Shown here: in pieces, positions 17,075 through 23,626 of the stretch | Layout of the letters: every line of letters begins with the position of its first letter | Position numbering within the stretch: the stretch's first letter is position 1 | DNA from: Chara braunii | Taxonomy: Eukaryota; Streptophyta; Charophyceae; Charales; Characeae | Length of the DNA stretch: 23,626 nucleotides | Direction of reading: 5' to 3' | Assembly: GCA_003427395.1 (NCBI GenBank) | Contig: BFEA01000094.1 | Location: forward strand, 2,116,121 to 2,139,746 | Notes under the pieces: model-generated | Databases searched by the model: none | What the model was told of the DNA's origin: nothing | Seen by the model: the letters and a program-made list of their open reading frames with translations, nothing else | Program-made: the position numbers and the translations under genes

Positions 17075-17403
17075 AGTTGAAGTATATCTCTTACGAGGAG
17101 TCTCTTGCGTAGTTGGTCTTGCTGTTTGATTTTACTCCGATGTCCTCTGCAGCATCAATAGTGATGATGACAGATTGGTAATTGCTCTTTGAACTAGTGT
17201 TCGTCATATTATTAGCAAGATGAGGATATAACTATCGTGGCCTTTTGGATCGTGTAGTATGTTTTCTTCTTAGATTAGTATTCCGATCCGTGGTCTGTTG
17301 TCGGGCCGCATTAAAAGAAGAAAGAGGAAAAGAAATCCAGCGAACACGCAGCTGTCTAACTGCAGAGACTTCCATTCCTTCCTTGGGAGCTGGTGTTGTG
17401 AAT
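17075..17403. other. Unassigned stretch
   Basis: No gene, RNA or element signal recognised. Confidence 0.4.
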
Positions 17404-17500
17404 GAAATCACCAGTACCTCACCCAGCTATTGAATACAAGCCTAAATCTGCTCTCCGTGCTGAATTTCGCCGATCGTGGAAGCGACCAGTGCCAGCTAAT
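17404..17500. mobile_element. Diverged fragment of the inverted-terminal family
   Basis: GAAATCACCAGTACCTCACC then CAGCTATTGAATAC matches the family left end. The next about 50 bases (CGTGCTGAATTTCGCCGA) align with CGTGCCAAGTTTTGCCGA of the 16601 unit. No right end was found, so it is a truncated or old copy. Confidence 0.6.
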
Positions 17501-18004
17501 GCAAAAATGAGGGCATGCCGGTACCGCCCTCTGTGAAACACAGTTGCTGGATGTTGGCAGTTGGAGAACAAAGAAGGCCATGTTTTTTACTCACGGAAAA
17601 CGAAAAAAACGAAAAAAAAAAAAGTGAATACCGAGGGCAGAATCAGCAACAAAGAAACCGAGGTTTCTGCCCTCACTCATGGGCAAGGTTAAAGTAGCCG
17701 AGGTTTCTGTTTGTGAAAAAAAAAAAAAAAAAAAAGGTAGCAATGGAATATCGAGCCAAAATGTATAATCTTACTAGTCCCCAATTCAAGTTCTGATACA
17801 TTTCGGAAAATTGCTAGTGTGAGTGAATGTGGCCTAAAACGATGTTTTTTTTTTCTGTTTTTTTTTTTCTCAGCGTCATGATGAGGGTGAAGAGGGTCGC
17901 AGATCACGCACTTTTGTTTTTAAATGCATAGTCCTTGATTCAATGACCGATACATTCTGGAAACTGCTATGGAGATTGCTCTGGAGGAAATGCTGTCAAA
18001 TGTT
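17501..18004. other. Unassigned stretch with A and T runs
   Basis: CCGAGGTTTCTG repeats at about 17658 and 17699. A 10 bp inverted pair GAGGGCAGAA/TTCTGCCCTC surrounds the first. An A run of about 21 lies at 17717-17737 and T runs at 17845-17870. No gene was seen. Confidence 0.4.
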
Positions 18005-18006
18005 CG

Positions 18007-18045
<39 letters not shown>

Positions 18046-18046
18046 T
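18005..18046. repeat. (GTT)n microsatellite
   Basis: About 13 GTT units followed by a T run. The poly-Asn minus-strand frame is its translation. Confidence 0.95.
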
Positions 18047-18557
18047 TTCTGAAGTCGTTGACCATAATGAGGTTTGTAGTTTGGGAAGTTGGGTGCTCCA
18101 GTGACTTCTGCTTTTGAATGTACAGTCCCCCATTCAAGGACAGATACATGCCCCGAAGACCTTTAAGAACGACGTGGGACTCCACCTGCCTGCCCTTTCG
18201 GTTCTCTCATGAGAACAGCGCCCCTCGAGCACGGGCAAATAGTGTTCTTCAATTTCACCAAGGCCAGAATCGTGGCCTGATGCATTCAACAGTTGCTTAG
18301 GGAATTCTTGGTAAAAAAGATGCCAGCACACACAGTCTCAAGTTGAGAACACTAGAAAAGAACCGTAGAATCAGCACGCGACTGATCGCGGAGAACGGAG
18401 GAGAACTCGAACCGTCAGTGATTGTAGTGAATTTGTCAGTGAACTTAGGCAGAATCCCGGAAAGAAAGAAAAAATTTAGAAATGCCAGTGGAGCCCACAA
18501 TTCTTGTAGGAATTTCTGGAAGAATCGGCAGTGGAGCACAAGCCTTAGCACCAGATG
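18047..18557. other. Unassigned stretch
   Basis: TGTACAGTCCCCCATTCAAG (about 18119) loosely echoes TAGTCCCCAATTCAAG (about 17776), suggesting an old duplication. No gene was recognised. Confidence 0.4.
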
Positions 18558-18989
18558 GTTAAAACCACCAGTAACTTGCGCAGGTAAACTTCAGAATCGT
18601 AATTATGTCATATAAACCGCCAGTAACTTGCGCACGTAAACTTCAGAATTAAACCGCCAGTAACTCAAGATGGTTAAACCGCTGGTAACTCTCGCAGCTA
18701 AACTTCAGAATTGTAATTATGTCATATAAACCACGAGTAACTCTCGCAGGTAAATTTCAGAATTGTAATTATGTCATAGACTACCAGTAACTCATAGACT
18801 ACCATTAACTCGCACAGGTTAACTTCAGAATCGGAATTATGTCAATCTGGTGTCTTCGGATGAACAGTGCTACCTGACCAAAATGGCTGATGGTGCCACT
18901 CAAAAAAGACAAAGTGAACTGCTAGTCTCTTTGGCGCTCAGTGCAAATCTTTGTCACTAAAAGGCGGCTTGGAGGTACTGCCGGTTTGA
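18558..18989. mobile_element. Inverted-terminal element with amplified left end
   Basis: The left end GTTAAAACCACCAGTAACTT (18558-18577) is followed by a tandem array of end-derived units. The interior then has GACCAAAATGGCTGA (18876-18890), a diverged form of the family core, and CTCAAAAAAGACAAAGTGAA. The right end is GGTACTGCCGGTTTGA (18974-18989). At about 430 bp it is the longest family member here because of the array. Confidence 0.7.
18561..18844. repeat. Minisatellite of about 52 bp made from the element's left end
   Basis: Seven imperfect units each start with ATAAACCRCCAGTAACT or a variant. Full units continue CGCAGGTAAACTTCAGAATT and GTAATTATGTC. Units near 18649 and 18779 are internally shortened, keeping only the first about 18-24 bases. 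Alternating long and short units suggest unequal exchange. Confidence 0.9.
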
Positions 18990-19640
18990 CATTGGAGGGT
19001 CGCACTGATCATGCAAAAATGGCATTCGACAACGTCCTTGGCATTCAACGATGGATTTGAGAGACGCTTTTTCCATGCACCATTATTTAGTGGGTTGTTG
19101 GCCGGAGCCGGGGGGGAGGTAGCACAACCCTGTAGCGCAGCTTAATGGCAGTGTGAGGCCTTGTAGAGAGATCGGGAGAAGTGCTTTGGCGGGGCCAGTT
19201 TTTTCAGTGACCAACTGAGCTTTGGAGGCGGAGCGACCTTGGTTGGATCTGGGGCAAAGTGGCACAACCCGATAGCACACGCACAACAAAACCCAAGGGT
19301 CATTTTAACCAAACTTGCCACCAATTCATAGAGTGGAGATCATATTGACTACCTACAAAAAAAAAGAAGAAAAGAAATTAAAAACTTATAAAACAGCAAG
19401 GCAAAATTGTGTTTTCAAAATTCACTCTTTTCCTATGTTGGGCCGTCGCCTGGCCTGGCACGCCCGGGCCAGTTGGGGAGAAGGGGGGTTGACCGGCGAA
19501 ACCAGACGGGTCAAAAAAGAGGCAAAGATCCCCCCCCCCTGAAAAAAAAAGACTTCAGGCCAGGACTGCGCTTGGCCCAAGCAGTCGGAATCCGGTCTTA
19601 ATTTCGGTTTTGGTGATGGGTCATCCAGGGGGGGTTAAAC
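18990..19640. other. Unassigned stretch
   Basis: It includes an A-rich tract (about 19349-19384) and a GC-rich part with CGCCCGGGCC (about 19460). No domain-bearing frame was found. Confidence 0.4.
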
Positions 19641-19786
19641 AGGTTTTCTCATTTTTTTTAATCTTGAAATTAACAAGGAATTTCGAGGTGACCAAAGGGC
19701 TTAAAAGGGTACATTTGGAGTCTTTTGGGACTCAGGTTTTCTCATTTATTTTTATCTTGAAATTAACAAGGAATTTCGAGGTGGCC
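19641..19786. repeat. 93 bp-period duplication
   Basis: AGGTTTTCTCATTT followed by ATCTTGAAATTAACAAGGAA and TTTCGAGGTG occurs at 19641-19690 and 19734-19783. Confidence 0.92.
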
Positions 19787-20074
19787 CTCAGCCAAAAATT
19801 GTTTGTATTGCAATTTTACACAAAACTTTTTTTCGGATTTTTTTGAAACTTTTTAACTTTTTATTTTTCAGAATATTATGCGATGGGATTGCCCGACACC
19901 CTGCCCGGGCCCTGCCCGGTCCAGGCCGACGGGGAGAGTACCCGGGCGACCTTCCCCCAGCCGGGCCGGCCGGGGACTAACACAGCTCTTTTCAGTTTTC
20001 AGGATTTTTCAGGGCTAGCCTAAACAGAACTCCAGGACGCCAACAAAGACCTAACTTGGCACACACAGACCTCG
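19787..20074. other. GC-rich to AT-rich unassigned stretch
   Basis: A T-rich segment is followed by about 90 very GC-rich bases (CCCGGGC words, about 19890-19975) and then A-rich sequence. No feature is supported. Confidence 0.4.
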
Positions 20075-20262
20075 ACCAAAAATAAAACAGGGCAAAAAAA
20101 AAAACGAAAAACCTAAAAAGCTTAAAAATATGATCTCTCAAATGCACTTTTTAGGGTTGAGGGGGTTTACCAAAAATAAAACAGGGCAAAGGAAAAAAAA
20201 AAAACCGAAAAAATTAAAAATATGATCTCCAATGCACTTTTTAGGGTTGAGGGGGTTAACCA
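20075..20262. repeat. 94 bp tandem duplication
   Basis: ACCAAAAATAAAACAGGGC begins units at 20075 and 20169. Each continues through an A run, TTAAAAATATGATCTC and GCACTTTTTAGGGTTGAGGG. The A runs differ in length between units. Confidence 0.93.
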
Positions 20263-20437
20263 GGGGCCGAAAAGTGGGGGTCCCTGTTAACCGAACAAAA
20301 GGCGTGCAGCGGGCTGTTCTGGACCTTTGCGGGAAGGAAAAACAAACAACGGAGGCGTGAATAGCAGTTTCTGTGGGGCACGCCCCCCTCTGTCATAACC
20401 GTTTCCCCAACACTGTAAGTCAGGCCTTGCTGGCGTT
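20263..20437. other. Unassigned stretch
   Basis: No feature recognised. Confidence 0.4.
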
Positions 20438-21239
20438 ATGCGAAACACGGCTTACACTTTAAGTAAGAGAAAAAAAAAAAGAAAAAAAAAAAAGAAAGGC
20501 CACCAATTCGGGCTACGGAAAGCACAAGGAGGTATAAAAGACGTAATTAGGTCCCGGACACAAGAAGCTTGGAAATCCCTTAAACCGGACCTCCAAGAGG
20601 AGGGGGACCAGTGGCTCAGACAAATTATGGTCCGCTCCTATCGCCAACAATGGCAGGACCCACTAGAAGATCTTCTCTGAACAGTACTCTGCACTGAACA
20701 CCCACTAGAAGTCGTGGAGGACCACAGAACCCACCTAGCAACGCAGACCCTTCAGGGAATTTGAAGTTCCTTATCTTCAAACCAAGTTTGTGCTTGTCGC
20801 AGACTGTACTCCCACCCCTGCTATCCCCTCCTCTCCACTTCCCCCTGCTCCCCTGCCCCCCCCAACCCACTCCCCACCCTCCACCCCACCTGTCTTGTGT
20901 GGCGGAGCCAATGGAAAAGACTGAACAGCCGGCACTATCATCGTGAACAGGCCGGCAGGGAGTGAAGTCAAGAGGCAAGCCCAGCCAACGCAAGAAAGGC
21001 ACAGCAAAGACGAAACGAGTACAGACCCGGAGGCCAGCAGCCAACCAAATCAACGCCAAGAGAAGTCGACAACAACAACAACAACAACAGCAGGGGAGAA
21101 GAATGGCAAGGCCCCAGTAATCAAGAAGGGACAGGCAGCAGCACCAGGAACCTGCGCAAACGAACTGAGTTCACATTGTGAGAGGGGGGATGCAGCCGGA
21201 GAGCAGGACTCCAGCATGGAAATACTTAGTCACATATAA
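20438..21239 (+). pseudogene. Broken plus-strand ORF series, family unknown
   Basis: Three successive frames on the same strand give protein-like sequence. The first, 20438-20680, contains EAWKSLKPDLQEEGDQWLRQ (charged, helix-like) after a lysine run from an A tract. The second is about 20698-20946, with a Pro-rich stretch. The third is 20943-21239, a Gln/Lys/Thr-rich low-complexity tail with a (CAA)n-encoded threonine run. The frames change between segments, so no single protein is encoded without splicing or repair. I recognise no domain. It could be a decayed retroelement ORF or a chance series. Confidence 0.25.
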
Positions 21240-21247
21240 TGACTAAG
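21225..21247. repeat. Small inverted repeat CTTAGTCA...TGACTAAG
   Basis: 8 bp arms around CATATAA. It directly follows the last stop of the broken ORF series, but it lacks a T tract and I do not assign a terminator function. Confidence 0.6.
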
Positions 21248-21394
21248 TAACGGTTCAACAGGCCAAGAGGGTGTCAGCCACAAGAGGCCAAACCACCGTC
21301 GCCCATATAACTATTTCCAAGCTTCGTCTCTTGGCTCAATGATTACCATGTAAACACTGAACTGTAAACAGGGAAGGGTTACACGCGGGCTGCG

Positions 21395-21473
21395 CCAGTG
21401 AAAACGAGCACCTCCAGTGAAAAAGAGGAGCTCCAGTGAAGAAGGGGAGCTCCAGTGAAAAAGAGGAGCTCCA
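21395..21473. repeat. 19 bp minisatellite
   Basis: Units start CCAGTGAAAA or CCAGTGAAGA at 21395, 21414, 21433 and 21452, giving four copies at exactly 19 base spacing (unit about CCAGTGAAAAAGAGGAGCT). Confidence 0.93.
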
Positions 21474-21493
21474 AGGTAACTTAGCAGCCCCGC

Positions 21494-21550
21494 GGGAAAA
21501 AAGGAGAAGGGGCTCCAGAGGAGGGAAAAAAGGAGAGGGGGCTCCAGAGT
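21494..21550. repeat. 29 bp duplication
   Basis: GGGAAAAAAGGAGA with GGGGCTCCAGAG after it occurs at 21494 and 21523. It shares GCTCCAG with the preceding minisatellite and may derive from it. Confidence 0.85.
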
Positions 21551-21610
21551 AGGAAGTTTCTAAAGCTACAGGCTACAGCCCCACAGACAAAATGTACAGG
21601 GCACCCAAGA

Positions 21611-21789
21611 GCCTAGCTCAGTGGGTACACCCGTGAACTGTTGGAATACAGACCTGTGTTTGAATCCAGATGATGGAACTTGACAAGTAAAACCAACTAC
21701 TAATGAATCGTTTGGGGCCGGTCATCTCAAATGATAATATCTCAAGGCCGTCGCCCTTTTACAATTGAAAAAAAAAAAAAAAAAAAAAA
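21611..21789 (+). mobile_element. tRNA-derived SINE, best copy
   Basis: GCCTAGCTCAGTGGGTACAC holds a perfect TRGCNNAGYNGG A box (21614-21625). GTTTGAATCC (21658-21667) is a B box one substitution from GGTTCGANTCC. The A-to-B distance of about 43 bases is that of a tRNA. The anticodon-loop position reads around GGAAT; the minus copies read TGAAAT, hinting at a Phe(GAA)-like ancestor, which is inference. The body (GGGGCCGGTCATCTC, GGCCGTCGCCCTTTT) ends in about 22 A (21768-21789). No acceptor stem closes, so it is not a tRNA gene. A target-site duplication is unclear (AAGAGC at 21607-21612 and 21788-21793 is possible). Confidence 0.88.
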
Positions 21790-22319
21790 GAGCTGGGTAA
21801 CAGTTCCTTTTTATGATGTATCCAAGGGATGCTGAATCCGCATTCCAGCAGGTCGGGCTCCCCACCGATAGGTGGAGCAGCTGACAGCTAAGACCGCATT
21901 TCCGGTGGTTCTCGTACCACCACTGGGATAGTGGGCTTGTAAATGGGCTTTCCTCGAGAAAAAGAAAAAAAAAAGTTCCCTGGGTTGCAGCCGGCTGCGG
22001 ATTTATTGTCGGTGTGTGTCCTTGCATACGCTGAGCAGTAGTGCCTGGTTGCTGTTGCGATGCCTGCTTATGACTGGGAATGGGTGCACCCTCTTTGGCA
22101 TCAGGATCAGCTGCCGCTTTTGGATTTTCTGCGAAAGTGGGATATCGACTTTCTCGCCCTTCGTATGATGTGTCTTGGCCTTGGCTTGTGGCGAAAAGGT
22201 GGATGGCATCTGGATGGATTAACGACTCCCTGCCTTGCTTAGCTCTCCCAAGGCCATGGAAAGCTCTCGATGGATTTGCCAGAGGTGAAGCAAGCAGGCC
22301 TCTTGTGGTTGATTGCTAC
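21790..22319. other. Unassigned stretch
   Basis: An A run lies at about 21960-21974. Short frames overlap on both strands without domains. Confidence 0.4.
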
Positions 22320-22505
22320 AATGATAGCCAGTATACTCAAAAAAATGTTTTTTGTAGATTGATAAATCAAATATGATACTCGTATTATTGTAATTTATGA
22401 ATTCAATTAAATGAACGAATTATGAAAATACTCATATATCAATGAAGTTTATACTTCATAGCATAAAATTTGGATCCATGTGAAGATTTATTTACATATA
22501 TTTCT
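22320..22505. other. AT-rich island
   Basis: About 185 bases markedly richer in A+T than either flank, with a small hairpin ATGAAGT-TTAT-ACTTCAT at about 22443-22460. No gene. It could be an old insertion or a matrix-attachment-like segment; neither is shown. Confidence 0.5.
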
Positions 22506-22719
22506 ACAGCTTCCGCTCTTTGTGCGATCTGGCCTGGAACCAGAGTTTAAGACCCGCAATACTTTTGGTTGCGCTGTGACCTCTACTGGGAATTTTGGCG
22601 ATGGTAGACATCTTTGGCCCCGGTCCTTTTTCTGGTGGAACGCAGCTTCGAGAGTTTGAACCCTGTCTTTCGTTGGACGGGCGGAGGAGATATGAAGCAC
22701 CAGTACTTGGCCCAGCTAA
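22506..22719 (-). mobile_element. Possible fragment headed by the family end motif
   Basis: Read on the minus strand it begins CTTAGCTGGGCCAAGTACTG (22700-22719). About 45 bases later it has AGGGTTCAAACTCTCGAAGC (about 22646-22665), an A-box/B-box-like pair at tRNA spacing. The other end was not found. Confidence 0.45.
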
Positions 22720-22896
22720 GAAAAAAATATGCGGCTTGTTTACTGCCACGTTTTTCGGGGGTCGGTGAAGCGAATGCCCCGTCGGAAGTTCTTTTGCTCT
22801 CAAACGAAAAAAAGAAAAATAAGGGGAAAAAAACCCTTCGAAGGAAAATAAGGAATAAAAAGAAACTACTGACCCTCGCGTGGGTGGAGAGAGAGA

Positions 22897-22916
22897 GCGC
22901 GTGCGCGCGCACGCGC
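22897..22916. repeat. 20 bp perfect alternating palindrome
   Basis: GCGCGTGCGCGCGCACGCGC is its own reverse complement and strictly alternates purine and pyrimidine, the classical Z-DNA and cruciform-prone composition. Confidence 0.95.

Positions 22917-22919
<3 letters not shown>

Positions 22920-22988
<69 letters not shown>
22920..22988. repeat. (GA)n microsatellite
   Basis: About 68 bases of pure GA repeat on the plus strand. Confidence 0.97.
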
Positions 22989-22990
<2 letters not shown>

Positions 22991-22999
22991 CTTACCACT

Positions 23000-23036
23000 T
23001 CTCTCTCTCTCTCTCCCTCTGTGCGAGCTGGCCTGC

Positions 23037-23095
<59 letters not shown>
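23000..23095. repeat. (CT)n microsatellite, two blocks
   Basis: A short block (about 23000-23013) and a long pure CT block (23040-23094). Together with the upstream GA block this forms a large inverted repeat of simple sequence. Confidence 0.97.
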
Positions 23096-23096
<1 letters not shown>

Positions 23097-23295
23097 GCCT
23101 GCCCAGGGGTTCACAAGTTGCAAAATTTGAATGAATTCTGCCGCACAGCGGTAAGATTGTTTATTTTCTTTTCTAATTGTTTTATGTTTTCAGTAGAATG
23201 TCATCGTTTTTTTTTGGTGGTGCTTTTTTTTGTTTGCTATTGAAGTCTCTCCGACTACCGTTAGCTGCAGGAAAATAGCTCCAGGCTTGGAATTG
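23096..23295. other. Unassigned stretch
   Basis: No feature recognised; contains T runs near 23208 and 23226. Confidence 0.35.
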
Positions 23296-23324
23296 ATAGC
23301 TAGGCGAAGTTCTGGTGGTTTAAG
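23296..23324. repeat. Isolated end motif of the inverted-terminal family
   Basis: GATAGCTAGGCGAAGTTCTGGTGGTTTAAG differs from the consensus TAGCTGGGCCAAGTACTGGTGGTTTAAG by a few bases. The matching opposite end was not seen within the window. Confidence 0.7.
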
Positions 23325-23626
23325 AGGGGGGATCTTGTGGACATTATGGACCCTCCGAAATGCGGCTGTCAGACGTGCAACGGGCCATTGGGGCCATGGT
23401 CAGTGCGGAAGTCAAATATGCGATTAAACAAGCCATCCTTACGGTCTGGACACTCAAAGCGCAGCGTAAAGGGTACTCGTACAAGTTGTTGAAGCGCTTT
23501 GTTGCTTGTTGGACTCACTTTCTGGGACTGGTTACGATCTCTGTACCGCAGCGCCGTCGACCTGAGCTTTGATTTTCTGCTTTTTCCCTCTGCTGATGAT
23601 GAAAAAAAAAAAAAAAAAAAAAAAAA
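23325..23626. other. Unassigned stretch ending in poly(A)
   Basis: No gene is supported. The last about 25 bases are A and reach the window edge. They could be the tail of a plus-strand retroposon, but the far-side flank is missing so no duplication can be checked. Confidence 0.5.

Noticed and set aside
18561-18844. CRISPR-like array of about 52 bp units
   Set aside because: Units repeat along their whole length with no unique spacers, and the context is eukaryotic repeats.
21611-21690. Functional tRNA gene
   Set aside because: A and B boxes are good, but acceptor and T-arm stems do not close; the body and A tail mark a SINE.
22614-23243. 209-codon plus frame and 178-codon minus frame
   Set aside because: Both are carried by the GA/CT microsatellites (Arg-Glu and Ser-Leu runs).

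Overview
The window looks like non-genic, repeat-rich DNA from a large eukaryotic genome. A plant-lineage host is my best guess, and a streptophyte alga such as Chara is possible but not provable from this sequence. The evidence is: long di- and trinucleotide microsatellites; many poly(A)/poly(T) tracts ending retroposed copies; a decayed Ty3/gypsy polyprotein; tRNA-derived SINEs; and no compact genes, ribosome binding sites, operons or CRISPR. I found no convincing intact host protein-coding gene. Most open frames are by-products of (CT)n, (GA)n, (TTC)n and other biased tracts.

Layout. 1-1310: microsatellites and a long pyrimidine-rich stretch. 1376-1703: two small poly(A) insertions bounded by perfect 12 and 13 bp target-site duplications; the second consists only of A. 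1704-6270: mostly unassigned, with short tandem duplications, a (TG)n tract and one doubtful cysteine-rich ORF. 6270-9560, minus strand: a broken Ty3/gypsy element with gag, retropepsin, reverse transcriptase and the start of RNase H, cut by frameshifts, stops, an in-frame 57 bp duplication and a small retroposon; integrase and LTRs were not seen. A possible 5' extension of its gag reaches about 10350.

10500-19000 is dominated by a family of short elements whose ends carry a TTAAACCACCAGTACTTGG-like motif in inverted orientation. I count about fifteen motif sites between 10.5 and 23.4 kb and at least six element bodies, some tandemly duplicated, one with its left end amplified into a minisatellite. 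The same region holds two copies of a tRNA-derived SINE (a third lies at 21.6 kb), a near-perfect 49 bp-arm hairpin at 12.65 kb, and several minisatellites.

19000-21600 has approximately 93 bp tandem duplications, a low-confidence set of broken ORFs and a 19 bp minisatellite. 21600-23626 has the best SINE copy, an AT-rich island, a Z-DNA-prone 20 bp palindrome next to facing (GA)n and (CT)n blocks, and a terminal poly(A) run.

The parts do not work together as a gene system. The unifying theme is retroposition and short inverted-terminal elements. The most unusual signals are the inverted-terminal family, the poly(A)-only insertion with target-site duplication, and the isolated long hairpin.
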